A stretch of 64,000 nt of DNA from Hymenoscyphus infarciens. Its lineage: Eukaryota > Ascomycota > Leotiomycetes > Helotiales > Helotiaceae. Shown one piece after another: positions 12,212-23,700 of the stretch. The notes under the pieces were generated by a model. The model saw only the letters and a program-made list of their open reading frames with translations, was not told where the DNA came from and made no database searches. Position 1 is the first letter of the stretch. The number at the start of each line of letters is the position of its first letter. Location: contig LLCB01000060.1 in NCBI GenBank assembly GCA_001414345.1, positions 62,001 to 126,000 of the forward strand, written 5' to 3'. A program made the translations under genes and the position numbers.

Positions 12212-13108
12212 ATGAAGTTCTCCACTGTTGTTAGCACTCTTGTGCTTGCGGGTAGTGCCGTCGCCGCACCAGGAACCGCCATGAGAAAGGCGAGAGCTTT
12301 GGCTCGATCAACCAAGCCCATGCAACCTGCAGAGGGATCTTTGGAGGCTTTGGAGGCTAGCAACAACACCCATGTTCAGTATTCCTCCAACTGGGCGGGA
12401 GCAGTTCTCATTGGTACCGGATATACTTCCGTCACTGGGTATGTGTTTCTTCTGCTCATTATCACCGTTTGTCTTGCTTGAGCGACTGACTAATTTCTTC
12501 TTACAGAACTTTCACTGTCCCAACTCCAACCACTGCTGGTTCCGGATCTGCTTGGGTCGGTATCGATGGTGACACTTGCGGAACAGCCATCTTGCAAACT
12601 GGTATCGACTGGACCAAGTCCGGTTCCTCCATCACCTACGATGCCTGGTATGAGTGGTACCCAGACTACGCCTACGATTTCAGCGGCATCACCCTTGCAG
12701 GTAAACTCCCTCCTCCTCTCCCCTTCCCCGTGAAGCCTCCAACTAACAATCAACCCAGCGGGCAACAGCGTGACAGTAACCGTAACCGCCTCCTCCAAAA
12801 CCGGCGGAACCGCAAAAATAACCAACAACACGACCGGAAAGACAGTCACCCACACCTTCTCCAACGAAGCCTCCCTCGGCTCGCTTTGCGAGTATAACGC
12901 CGAGTGGATCGTTGAGGATTTCGAGTCCGGTGGATCCCAGGTTTCTTTCGCTAACTTTGGAACTGTTTCGTTCACGGGGGCTAGTGCGGTCAAGAGTGGT
13001 ACTACCGTTGGTGTGACCGGGGCGAGCATTTTGGATATCAAGCAGAATTCTGTGCTTACTGATTGTTCGCTCAGTGGATCGAGTGGGGTTACTTGCAAGT
13101 ATGTTTAA
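12212..13108 (+). CDS. Secreted eqolisin (family G1 glutamic peptidase)
   Basis: Exons 12,212-12,438, 12,507-12,700 and 12,759-13,108 join in frame to 256 residues. Introns are GT-AG (68 and 58 nt). Residues 1-19 are a signal peptide ending near Ala-Val-Ala-Ala. A basic propeptide follows to about residue 52, and the mature region starts near the YSSNWAG motif at 57-63. The family's catalytic pair is visible: Gln106 in AILQTG and Glu188 in AEWIVEDF. Their spacing of 82 is close to that of scytalidoglutamic peptidase. Known members are acid-active, pepstatin-insensitive endopeptidases secreted into acidic surroundings; this activity is inferred for this protein. The length is normal and nothing is broken. 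The gene stands alone between RIP-decayed blocks but has normal base composition and intact splice sites. The upstream ATG at 12,110 was not used because the signal peptide fits 12,212. Confidence 0.96.
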
Positions 13109-13717
13109 ATGGGATGTTGAAGGTGGTGAGAAGGCGGAGAGGCGAAGGCGGAGAGTTGTGTCTGAAATGGAGGACGACGAGGAAAGATGGGATATGGGAA
13201 AATTATCTGATGTTGAGGAGAGAAGAACCTTGGGGGTCCTGATGATAGGTACATAGATAGGGCTTTTTGTGGCAAACACATATCATTTAGTACTTACTCC
13301 AAAAGTGTACTGTTTTCGTTTTCTGTTTACTCTGCTGTGTATCTCCTCATATTTCACTGACGAAAATGGGTCACGTTCTGGAGCGAGTTGCCCAAATGGG
13401 TAGATACTCGACCAGTTTCTTTAGGTTACAATTTGTACTTCAAGTTTGTGCATTATGTTGATTGGCTAGCCGGAAATTTTGAGCTACTTGGATTCGCAAA
13501 ATTTACAGTTCCAACAACCTGGGATATGCTACCCTGTTGTTCTGCAGGGAAGCACGAAGTGGATAGTAAAAGCTCTCTACTTCCCTCCTCGAAACGCAAT
13601 CTATCAAAACACTTGGAATTTCTCAGTATGTGTTCTGTAACCACTTGGCTTATTTAAAAACTTTTCCTTGTAATGTAAGAGTTGTATAATTAAGCGAAGG
13701 CATGAAAGCACGTAAGG
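13109..13717. other. 3' region of the eqolisin gene and non-coding sequence
   Basis: No coding region is supported. The stretch holds the presumed 3' UTR and runs into the inverted-repeat element at 13,718. Confidence 0.6.
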
Positions 13718-13941
13718 TAGCGCCAGGGGTTGCAGGAATTCGTAACTATAGTCTAAGGCACCTTCCCCTTCTACAATTCTCCTAACTCTTCTAGAACAAT
13801 AAACATAATATAAATTTAATTCTTCTAGTCTCGTGAGACAATTCAATTAATTTTCCAAGTCCTAGTTAAACAATTAAGAGAGCAGTATAAAGATACTCTG
13901 CTCTTAACTGGTTATGAAGTCCTTATACCCTCTGGTGCAGG
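13718..13941 (-). mobile_element. Small inverted-repeat element (family B), single-unit copy
   Basis: About 224 bp is bounded by the left end TAGCGCCAGGGGTTGCAGGA and, on the complement of the right end, CACCAGAGGGTATAAGG. Internal sequence matches the 26,041 copy read in the opposite direction, including one 31-bp-type unit (CCAAGTCCTAG region) and the AATTAAGAGAG block. It is less RIP-affected than the copies with long arrays. No coding capacity and no clear target duplication were seen. Confidence 0.75.
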
Positions 13942-14424
13942 GTCCGCTGTATCTATGCGCTATCAGCTTAAATAATGACGTTTAGTAGTCATTTTAGGTG
14001 AGCTTTTGCATTGCCTTGTCCCTGGCTTAACAGTTTACCTTGTGTATTACGTAGACTAATAGCTGGTAATACGACGACACCACGTCCCAACGTGAATAGC
14101 CGTAAACAAAATAAAACTGTTCTAAAAGCTCTAGTATAGTAACTTAGTATATCGCGCATCATGTAATATTTTTATGCTATTTTCAAGACTGTTATTTGGA
14201 GTAATTCCCACTTTTAGTGTTCGTAGGGTCGCCTACCTATTTACTGTCACTTGAAATGTCCATCGGGAGATAACCTGGATTGTCTAAGACAAATGTCGAG
14301 GGTAGTCTCTAAATTGGAGGTTTTCGTGGGTCTGAATCAATAGGTGGATGAAAGATAACACCCTTTTGTTAACTTAATCAAATTGGCCAATTATATCAAA
14401 AAAAAATAAGCGAACGCTGGTTAA
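13942..14424. other. Non-coding sequence left of the Harbinger element
   Basis: Moderate GC, no ORF with recognisable features. It ends at the TAA target site of the Harbinger transposon. Confidence 0.55.
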
Positions 14425-14869
14425 GAGCCTGTTTAGCTCGTATATATCTAGGATATATACTACTAAAAATCATAAGGTAATATATATATATATATATATA
14501 TATATACTAATTCTATATATATACTAGTGTTTAGTATATATCTTTAAAAGTAATATAAATCTCTTATTTAACCTTATATATCTTAGTATATATATAAATA
14601 GGATATATACTACTAAAAAAGGTTTTAGACATTTAAAGATATAAATCTTTAAAAGTTTATATATATCTTTTATCTACTCTACTACCTAGTACTAGTATAC
14701 TACTACTACTATAGCTCTATCTCTCTCTATACTACTCTATTATTACTATATTCGAGCTTATAACTATAAACTTAGATATATTATTATAGTAATCAGAGCC
14801 TTTTCTTATATAAAGTACTACTAAAACAACTTTATTAAAATACTCTAATATACTTTAAAGTTATATAGT

Positions 14870-15990
14870 AATAAGTAGATAGTAGAATTAATTTAAGAGT
14901 ACTTAAAATATATAAGAGATAATCTCTATATTACTTAAGATACCTTTAAATTAGTAGAGGAGTTACTCTTATAAAAGACATCCTTTATACTTATAAGATA
15001 TATAAGTATAAAAGAGTAACTTAGTATATTCCTTTATACTATAATAAGTAACCTTTCTTTATATAAAATAGTAGAGCAATTTTAGAAGTAATTAATTAAT
15101 TAATTACTCTAACTAATTAGAAGAGAGTATTAATTTAATTTATAAGAGTATAGAGACGATTTAATAAACTTATTCTAAAGTAATAATATTATTCCTTTTA
15201 AATAGCTTTCATAATTCTACTATTATATATCTTAATTCTATAATAATACTTATAAAGATAGTATATAATACTAAGTTCTTTCTCTACTTTAAAGACTATA
15301 TAGAAGCCTTAGATAGTACTTATATTCTAGTAATTCCTCTATATAAAGAGAGGTTACTTTAATAGAGATTTGTTATATAACCTTAGCTAGAATATACTTA
15401 TTATATATACTTTTAATATATAATTCTCTTATATACTCTCTAAGTAGGAGAGAAGTAGATCTAACTCTACTTTATAGATCTATGCTATATACTTTAAAGT
15501 AATTAAAATACCTAAGAGTAAATATATTCTTAGAGACTATAGATTTAGTAGATCTTTAGAGTATTTAATACTATACTATAGTATATAGTATTATTTAAAA
15601 GAGTAGTAATAAGTAGTAGTAAATAGAAGAACACCTAAGAATAAGAAGAAGCTATTTAATCTATAATATAATAGAGTATATATTTAGAGTATTAAAGAAT
15701 AAATTTAAGATATTCTAAGTACTATAAGCTTTTAAAATATAAGCTTAAGCTTAAATTATACTAGCTTTATATATACTTTATAATATATTAAGCTCTTATA
15801 TAGAGGCTGCTTATATTAAGAGTATTAAGCCTAAGTTTAATAAGTATAATAATTAGAGAGAAGATACTTATATTAATAGAATAGGCTATTATACTAATTC
15901 TATTACTAGAAAACTAGGTAATAAGTAAAGAGACTAAATAGCTAGTAAAATATAAGATAATTATATCTAAAAGAGATATAGAAGGTAGAT
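14870..15990 (+). pseudogene. Harbinger (HARBI1-like, DDE_4) transposase relic
   Basis: Ignoring RIP stops, the segment reads as a Harbinger nuclease. At 15,282-15,340 it has the block YFKDYIEALDSTYI, with the first catalytic Asp at 15,312 (family consensus GALDGTHI). A frameshift near 15,355 follows, then an LSQNIL-like and FSYILS block where the second Asp codon reads Asn. The conserved NRRTPKNKKKLFN block lies at 15,622-15,660 (family: NKKELFNLRH). The third catalytic acidic residue, Glu, is at 15,697-15,699. The C-terminus runs to about 15,990. Many TAA and TAG codons make it non-functional. It would have cut and joined the element's terminal repeats at TWA sites. Confidence 0.85.
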
Positions 15991-16429
15991 ATTTACTTAT
16001 TTAGTATATACTTTTTATTCTTCTTAGTATTAAGAAATTTAAATTAATAAAGAGAGAATTTTACGTAATAACCTAGCTTTGAAAATTAATAATAGTATAA
16101 ATATTAATTAAAATAAGATAGTTTTTTTATTACTAGAAAGCTGCTAGCTTACTTAATTTTTTAAGCTATTATATATATTTATTAAGTAGTATTATTATAA
16201 AGAGTTTTTAGAATCTATAAAATAGGTTTTATAAATCTTATTTAATTAATCTCTTAAATACTAATATAGTCTAAATTAAGTTTTAAAATAATATTTAATT
16301 ATTATAAGTAAATTATATTATAAATAAGATATCTCTATTAAACTAGTATTAAGATACTATTAAATATTCTCTAAATTACTAGAAGTAGGTTCTAGAAGTT
16401 TTAGAAAGATAAAGTATTTTATAAAATAT

Positions 16430-17330
16430 TTCTCTCTATTTCTCTCTACTAACTACTAAAGCTACTTCTTATATAATTAAGTATTACTCTTAATAGAGAG
16501 ATACTCTATAGAGTGCTTATAATTCTATATTAATCTTATTACTAGAAGTATTTCTTATATAGTTAAAGTATTCTCTTTTTATATCTTTTTAAGTACTTAC
16601 TTATAAAGTAATTTATTAACTTCCTCTTTAGAAAGTTTATCTAGTTTACTTATTAAGATAGCTATCTTTATAATACTCTTACTTATATCTATTATCCTTT
16701 TAGGCTTAGAGAGCTTCTTTCTCTTCTTTAGTATTAGTTTCTTAGATCTCTCTCGCTTTTAATTACTTAGCTTTAGTATAAGAGTATTCTTTTTAGTCTT
16801 CTCTTTAGCCTTCTTTTTAGCCTTCCTTTTCGCCTTCTTATAACTTATACGCTCTCTTCTATCCTCTATATAATATACTTAAGTAAGCTTAATTTAAGCT
16901 TAAATTCTCTCTTTAGTATTTATAGTAATATTATCTCTATAGTTCTTAATATATATAAGTAAAGAATTAATAAATAGTTCTATATTTTTAAGAATAGAGC
17001 GATTATAATTATTTATATTAGTAGTATCTAAGTTAGAACTGTTAGAGCTATTAGAATAGTTAGAATTATTAGAATTAAATATCTCTAAGTTATTAGAGTT
17101 ATTCTTTTAGCTTTAGAAGTACTTATATTTACTAGTAGTTAAGTAATTAGTATAAAGCTTATATATAATAGTATAAAAAGAGAAGGCTTTCTTCTTCTAC
17201 TTCTTTATTTAAAAGTGTTTCTAAAGATATATATTAATATTAAATTACTTAATTAGGAAAGGCTTACTTTAAGAAAAGGTTCTTAAATATACTTCTTAGT
17301 AGTAACTACTTCTAAATTTAAATTCTAGCT
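16430..17330 (-). pseudogene. Possible second ORF of the Harbinger element
   Basis: On the minus strand this part reads as a lysine-rich protein once RIP stops are ignored. There is a strongly basic stretch at about 16,860-16,700 and an Asn/Ser-rich stretch at about 17,110-17,020. Harbinger elements usually carry a second gene for a Myb/SANT-like DNA-binding protein that helps the transposase. Position and basic character fit, but no SANT motif was recognised. Confidence 0.4.
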
Positions 17331-17369
17331 AAATCCTAAAGAGTATATTATCTTATATACTTACTTATA

Positions 17370-17770
17370 TATAAGAGGTTATATACGTACAAGGTAGACT
17401 ATAGAGTAGGCTATAGAGTAGGTTAGAAGTACGTAAGTTGAATCGGTACAGGGTAGGTCAGGTGATCGCTAAATCACGTTTCTAAAGAGTCGAAGTATAA
17501 GTATAAAAGACTTAGTAAATTTTGACTTTTAACTTGATTTCTAACTAAAAGATAGAAGAGAGCTATATATACTTCTAGAGTAAATACTAGAAGCTTCTAT
17601 AGCTTATAAATTAAAGGGGTTACTAGAAGGTTCTAGGGATTACGTGTTCGCTTAACTATAACCGAGAACGTAACCGAACCTTCTAGACAATACTAGAAAG
17701 AACTAGTATAGACTAAGGTTTAAACCTAAAGCCTATTAGTAAGTAAGGTAATTATTACCTAATACTAACA
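17370..17770 (-). repeat. 3' LTR of the copia element
   Basis: A 401-bp direct repeat of 20,722-21,122. Differences between the two are mostly C/T or G/A, as expected from RIP acting on both copies. It retains the terminal TGTTAG (coding strand) that the 5' copy has lost. Confidence 0.93.
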
Positions 17771-18239
17771 TACTCTCTTAATAAGTACTTTACTTAATAA
17801 TAGAGGAAATACTTACTTAACTTTAAAGTAGAAGTAAGTAAATAAAGTAGAAGTAAATATTAACTTAACTTTAAAGTATAAGTTAATAGACTAAGTAAGA
17901 GCTAAAAGTAGACTAATAACTAATCTAATCTTAAAGAACGAATACCTCTTTAAAGAGAGTAGTAAAAATAAATAAAAGTATCTCTTTAATAGAGAATACT
18001 AAATATATAGCTTATATAAAGCCAAGTTCTTTAAGAAGGCTCTTCTTACACTTAATAACTTTAGTAAAGTGTATTTTACTCTTTAGTAGAGACTTAAATA
18101 GAAGCTAAAAGTTAAAAAGAGACTTAATAGACTAAAATAAAAAGTATCTCTTTAATCGAGAATACTAAAAGTCTTTTATATAAAGCTAAGTTCTTTTTAG
18201 GACTTATTTAAAGTCTTTAATTATAGACTAACCTTTAAG

Positions 18240-20051
18240 CTTTATATTATCTTCTTTAAAGTCTTTATTCTTATAAACTAACCTAGATATAGTAGGTATA
18301 GTAGAAGAAGAAGAAGAAGAAGAGTCTTTAGTAATAAAAGAGTTATTTATTTCTTCTTTTATAGACTTAATTATATAGTTCTTATAAGGATTATTAGAAC
18401 TAATAGCTTCTTTATAAGTTTTAGGTTCTAAAATAAAACCTATAGAAGGCTTCTTAATAATAGTAGCCTTATTATCTTCCTTTATAAGGTTTTTACCCTC
18501 TATTTTAGAGACTAAAACAGTAGAAGTTTTAGATTTTAAAGGCTTTTTAGAAAGCTTTTTATTAGTAGTCTCTAAGAGAGTAGACTTAAAGTCTTCTTTA
18601 TATTTTAGTTTATTTTTAGACTCTTTATTAGAGTCTACTTTCTTACTTCTAGTCTTAGATAAGTAGTTAGAGCTATTAGCTTTATAAACTACCTTTTTAA
18701 GCTTACTATAATCTATAGTAAGGTTAGATAGACAGTAGACATTATCTAGCTAAAGAGCTTTAATCTTAATATTAGCTTTACTATTACTAATATAAGTATA
18801 GCTCTTATTAAGCTTAATATTCTAACCTTTATTAGCTAAAGAGTAAGCTAAAATAAGAGTATTCTTAAGACTAGGGACGTAATATACGTCTTTAATAAGT
18901 AGCTCTTTACCTTTATAAGTAATAGGTATATTACCTTTACTTAGTAGAGGTACTTTAGTATTATTAGCTACTATAATAAAGCTATTAAGCTCTTTAAAAT
19001 CAAGAAGCCAGCTTTTATTAGACGTGAAGTGATTAGAGGCCCCGGAGTCTAATACTAGTTTTCTTTTATTACTAGTATAGCTAGTTATAGTATTTTTATT
19101 ATTACTATTAATACTAGCCGACATAATAACTCTAGAAGAGACTTTAGACTTATTATTAGAATCAGAGTCTTCGGAGTCTTCTAATTCTCTAGAGTAATTA
19201 GAGTCTTTGTCTTTAGCTTTATTCTTCTTTTTATTCTTTTTAGAAGAGTTATTATTACTAGTATTATTACTAGTATTATTAGAGCTCTTTCTAAGCTCCG
19301 GGTGAAGTATAAAGCATTTACTCTTAATATGCCCCTTTTTATTATAGTAGGTACATAGAGAGCTAGTTTTAATAGAAGCTTTATTAGCTTCTAAATCACT
19401 TCTTTAAGTTATTCTAGACTCTTCGCCTATAAGGTTACTTATTAGCTCTTCTAGGTCTATAGAACTAACGTTGTTTCCTATATCTTTGTACTTTCTAGAT
19501 ATAAAAGAATTGAAAGAACTAGGAAGACTATTAAATATAGTAACTAATATAAAAGTATTAGAAACCTTTTCGTCTAAGCTTTTTAAGTATATAGCTAAAG
19601 ACTGAATTTCGGATATATATTCTTCTATAGTACTAAAGTTACTATAGCGGGCGTTAGTTATCTTATTATAATATTAACCTACTAGTTCTAGACTAGAGCT
19701 ACTAAAATTAGACTTAATCTTATCCTAAAGTATAGAAGGGGAATCGATATCTATATATCTCTTTATATTATTAGAAGATATAATAGATTCTAAAGTAGCT
19801 AGAGCTTTATTACTTTTAGCTCTATAGTCGTTGAGTTTATCCTTATATCTAACCGCTAATTCGTTTAATTTAGCTTTGTATTTGCCTTCTTTTATCTTAT
19901 TATAATATAAAGACCTCTTAGGTTCTTTAATAGTACCTAAGATATAAGGTATAAAGCCGTTTATCTTAAGAAATAGCTTAGCTTCTATAAGCTACTTTAT
20001 ATAATTAGAGTAGCTGATTAGCTTCTCTCCTTTAAACGAAGTAGAAGATAT
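18240..20051 (-). pseudogene. Copia gag-protease-RT fragment, RIP-mutated
   Basis: Gag starts near 20,051, where the expected ATG now reads ATA followed by SSTSF. It shows an LPSSFNSF-type block near 19,530. A zinc knuckle at 19,314-19,355 has its second Cys changed to Tyr (CTYY-GH-C), followed by an LHPEL motif. The only long open stretch, 18,822-19,124, encodes the aspartic protease with the copia active site LDSGASNHFT and the gag-pre-integrase junction (YYVPSLKNTLI). After DNVYC near 18,740, the sequence passes through a Ser/Lys-rich spacer straight to an RT N-terminal block (EPKTYKEA ... IKSIKEEI, about 18,345-18,440). Integrase and most of RT are missing. The element would have depended on other copies for mobility. 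Confidence 0.87.
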
Positions 20052-20721
20052 ATTTAAAACCCCTTTTTAAAGTCTATATATATATATATATAGATTAAAA
20101 CGTACTCTTTTAAGTACTTATTAGCTTTTTTAGTTAGAGAAGAATAGTAAGCTTTATATTCTCTTTTGAATATAAATAATTATACTATCTTTCTTTCTTA
20201 CTAGGCTAACTTATCTTATATAAGAATAGGATAACCTATGTATTAATTAAGCTATACTTAACTCTCTCTGAGGATAGCTTCTTATAAGTATAGATAATAG
20301 TAGTCTTATATAATCTAAAAGTCTACTAGAAGAGATAGCTACTTCTTACTAGCTTCTTTATATATATAAGTCCTTATATAAAGGTAGCTATAAGCCTAGG
20401 CTCCTTAGTTTGAGAAGAAGGCTATACTACCTGCTATGGGATAACGTAATCGTATAGATATAGCCGTAGGTCTAAGTATAAGTAGTATATATACGAGTTT
20501 TTATATATATTTACTTATATCTCTAGCTTTACTCTTACTAGAGCTCCTGTCTTAGAGACATAGGATATAGATCTCTTACTAAAGACTTTACTATTAGAGG
20601 GGGTAGAGGGTATACTACTGAATATAATAGTATTTGGACCGGAAGTTAGTAATATTACGTAATATTATATAAAACGAGTTCAGCTCTAGAGACCTAAAGT
20701 TAGCTCTCTAGGCTTATAACT

Positions 20722-21122
20722 TATAAGAGGTTATATACGTATAAGGTAGACTATAGAGTAGGCTATAAAGTAGGTTAGAAGTATATAAGTTGAATCGGTA
20801 TAGAGTAGGTTAGGTGATTACTAAATCACGTTTCTAAAGAGTTAAAGTATAAGTATAAAAGACTTAGTAAATTTTAACTTTTGACTTAATTTCTAACTAA
20901 AAGATAGAAGAGAGCTATATATACTTCTAGAGTAAATACTAGAAGCTTCTATAGCTTATAAATCAAAGGGGTTATTAGAAGGTTCTAGGGATTACGTGTT
21001 TACTTAACTATAACCGAGAACGTAACTGAACCTTCTAGACAATACTAGAAAGAACTAGTATAGACTAAGGTTTAAACCTAAAGCCTATTAGTAAGTAAGG
21101 TAATTATTACCTAATACTAATA
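20722..21122 (-). repeat. 5' LTR of the copia element
   Basis: A 401-bp direct repeat of 17,370-17,770 at the upstream side of the minus-strand gag. The next 5 bp (TTATA) duplicate those before 17,370. Confidence 0.93.
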
Positions 21123-21941
21123 TTATACTTCTGTTTTATAATACTATATTTAGATTAGTATATATAATTCTTTTTAAGTAGATTATCGTTCTAAGCTATA
21201 AAGATAGTAAAGATAGGAAGTATAAGAGTACTATTACTTACTTCTCTACTCTCTCTTTAATCTCTTATAAATTTAAGAAGAGTAAAGACCTTATTATTAG
21301 ACTAAGAGTAATTTTTCCTACTTTATAATTAGCTAGAAGGAAGTAGCTTTTAAGTATCTTATATATCTTATATAGCTTAAGCTAATAGTAGTAGTTAAGT
21401 ATTATCTAGTAATTTAGACGAATTTAGAGATATTATAAGTTAAGCCTTCTTTTAGCCTTTTTAGTAGGCTTTTAGTTAGATATATTAAAGAATTTATTAG
21501 ATATAAGTAAGAGAGAAAAAAGAGAGAGAGAAGGAAAAGAGAGAGTATTTCTTACTTTATATAAGGTGATATAATACTAAATAGCTCTAGTAGTAGTTAA
21601 ACGATTATTTAGTAAAGAGACTAAAATCTACTAATATTAATTGTTAATATAGTAATAGATGTCCTAGGATATATACTAATATATATACTAATATATATAC
21701 TATAAGTTAAATAATTACTTAATAAATTAAGAAATAATTAATAATATATACTAACTTATACGAGGTTACTTTTCAAGACTTCTCGTCAAATATCTATATA
21801 TATATTTAAATAATTTATGTGAGCTAAATAGGCTCTAAGGTCTAGAGAAATTATAGTCTCCTTAGCGCCTATCTTAAGGCTACTTCTAAGTATTACTCAA
21901 ATTCAACAACCTAGCTGCTTTATAAAGATTAGAATCAAGAG

Positions 21942-23131
21942 GATACGAAGACTTAACACCTATACGCAGTGTATCCTACGAACCTCTAGCAGTTCTATTT
22001 CGTCTCTAGAACTGTCTATAGAGCTAAGTTTAAGTTAAAAGAGCGACGTAGTAATACCTCTTTTTATAACCGTTAGAGTTTTTAGCCTCTTAACCTTCTA
22101 CAAAGAAGCTACGTTATATATAGTAATATACTAGATATTAATAAAAAAGACCTATATAGCTTATTTACTTAATAATAGTATCTATAGACTACTAAAACAA
22201 ACTAATTAAGAAAGCCTTTAAAGTTGATTCTATATATCTACTAATACTAGAGGACTTCTACTCTAGATATACTATAGAATTATATATAACTCTAAGAAGG
22301 TAAGAGTTATATACTAATCTAAGATTAGAGGTAATACCTATAGTAGTTATTCTATATAGTTAGTATAGACTATATTTAAGTTAAGAGAATTACTAGAAAG
22401 AGTAAAGGACCCTCGACGATAGTAATAGAGTGATTAGAAGAGGCCTAGGTAGTATAAACAAGAGTATAAACATAAAGGGGTTTTTATAATTAGATAATAG
22501 ACTCTCTACTATTTATATTAGAATATTTAAAGTATATTTAGTAGTGCTTTAATAAAGTAGCGAAATACTCTTTAAGAGATATAGAACTATAGAGTAGAGA
22601 ACTAATTCTCTAGTTAGTTATAGAGAACTAATTCTCTACTATTTATATTAGTAGATATTTAAAGCGTATTTAATAGCTCTTAGATAAAATAGCGAAATAC
22701 CTCTTAGAAGGTATAGAACTATAAAGTAGAGAGAATAGAAGATAGAACTAGGAAACTTAGATTAAGAATATATTAAAAGATAGTTCTTAAGATAGTATAC
22801 TAGAAGACAATTATTATTAGTCTTATATAAAAGAGAGCTAACTAAGCTCTTTTTATAAGAGCTGTTATAAAGTACTAAATCGGTTATTTATAAGAATAAC
22901 TAAAAATATTAAATTCGAATTAGAATAGAAGGAATAGAAGGAGATACTAAGCTATTACTAGGATATAAAGCTAGGAGCATAAAGGTATATATATATAGTA
23001 GGCCTAGTAATAGACACCCTAAGAAGTGTATAAGCTACTTTTAGATAAAACCCTATAAATAGTACGTCTATATAGCGCCGGCTTTAGGCAGCTAAAAAGA
23101 CTATTTAAATATAAAAAAAAAAAAAAAAAAG
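21942..23131 (+). mobile_element. Poly(A)-tailed retroposon insertion (LINE/SINE-like), RIP-altered
   Basis: The 13-bp sequence TTAGAATCAAGAG occurs immediately before (21,929-21,941) and after (23,132-23,144) this segment. The segment ends in 18 adenines (23,113-23,130). A variable-length target duplication plus a 3' poly(A) tail is the mark of target-primed insertion by a LINE machinery. The interior, about 1.17 kb, is RIP-mutated and contains a 130-bp tandem duplication. I could not read an RT domain in it, so it may be a 5'-truncated LINE or a non-autonomous passenger. Confidence 0.72.
22501..22735 (+). repeat. Two tandem units of about 110-135 bp
   Basis: The blocks at 22,501-22,610 and 22,635-22,735 share ATTCTCTACTATTTATATTA-like starts, TAAAGTATATTTA or TAAAGCGTATTTA, AATAGCGAAATAC and TATAGAACTAT motifs in the same order. 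They lie inside the poly(A)-tailed insertion and may be part of its promoter or 3' region. Confidence 0.75.
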
Positions 23132-23399
23132 TTAGAATCAAGAGATTCACCGCAAATATCTCACCTCACATTTGCGCATAGTTGATATCCAATTCTAGGC
23201 CGTGGTTGACTGCAATGTGCAGGGTGCCAGGAAGGGTGGTTCTCTTCATGAACCCTTCACAATTTACCCCTACGCAACACTACTAAAACCACAAATAATC
23301 AGCAACCGGCAGCACCACAAAGCAACCATTTTTTAGTATTCTAAATTGACAGATCTTTTTCAATTTTCTCAATCACTGTTTGCGCATACCTATAACAAC

Positions 23400-23700
23400 T
23401 TCAAAGCTGCGGGTGGTTGCAGAATCCAGGGTGCTTGTCATTGTACAGTTGCCAGCCCCCTTGGCGCTGCTCTTCAGGGTCTCTTGGCCTGTGTCATGAC
23501 CCCTGAGTATGCCGCAGACCTAAAAGCCTGTATCACAATAACGCAGCTATTTTATAAAGAAATCATTGCATCTCAAAGACGCGGCTTCCTCTTCGCCCAT
23601 AGAGAAATGATGAATTAATGTTGTGGCTGGTTTAAAGTTGGGGTAGCTAAATCTTACGTGCCGTGCGAGGGGCAGCACTTGGTGACCTTTGCAACTTCAA
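23400..23700 (+). repeat. Dispersed repeat R, copy A
   Basis: The sequence aligns with 26,446-26,650: CTTCAGG..CTCTT, ACCCCTGAG, ATCACAATAACGCAGCTATTT, GACGCGGCTTCCTCTTCGCC, CATAGAGAA, TTGTGGCTGG and GTAGCTAAAT in order. It is GC-balanced, not RIP-depleted. A 90-codon frame runs through it without an ATG start and without a recognised domain, so I treat it as repeat and not as a gene. Confidence 0.55.

Larger units (their letters stand above)
17370..21122 (-). mobile_element. Copia LTR retrotransposon, internally deleted, TSD TTATA
   Basis: Two direct LTRs of equal length (401 bp, 17,370-17,770 and 20,722-21,122) flank a 2.95-kb interior coding on the minus strand. The 5-bp sequence TTATA lies on both sides (17,365-17,369 and 21,123-21,127), an exact target duplication. 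The LTR start on the coding strand is TGTTAGTATT; other ends show TA where TG or CA is expected, as RIP would give. It inserted into the Harbinger element. The interior carries gag, zinc knuckle, protease and a piece of RT but no integrase. Confidence 0.93.
14425..21835 (+). mobile_element. RIP-decayed PIF/Harbinger transposon, split by a copia element
   Basis: The left end GAGCCTGTTTAGCTCG starts at 14,425 after TAA (14,422-14,424). The right end reads, on the complement, GAGCCTATTTAGCTCA, stops at 21,835 and is followed by TAA (21,836-21,838). A 3-bp TWA duplication and a GGCCTGTTTGG-like terminus are typical of PIF/Harbinger and Tourist elements. Inside are a DDE transposase relic on the plus strand and a possible second ORF on the minus strand. 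Removing the nested copia element (17,370-21,122) leaves about 3.65 kb, a normal size for an autonomous Harbinger. Confidence 0.82.
21850..23260. repeat. Dispersed repeat R, copy C, interrupted by an insertion
   Basis: The left part (21,850-21,941, with AACAACCTAGCTGCTTTAT) and the right part (23,132-about 23,215, with TTTGCGCATAG and GTGGTTGACT) line up in order with repeat R at 26,446-26,640 (AACAACGTAGCCACTTTAT ... TTCGCGCATAG ... GTGGCTG). Between them sits a 1.19-kb insertion flanked by a 13-bp duplication. The repeat has no recognisable coding function. Confidence 0.6.

Noticed and set aside
12490..13279. Long minus-strand frames opposite the eqolisin exons
   Set aside because: Antisense shadows of a well-supported gene; composition follows the sense codons.
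23346..23618. 90-codon plus frame through repeat R copy A
   Set aside because: No ATG at the start and the other copies of the repeat do not keep the frame.
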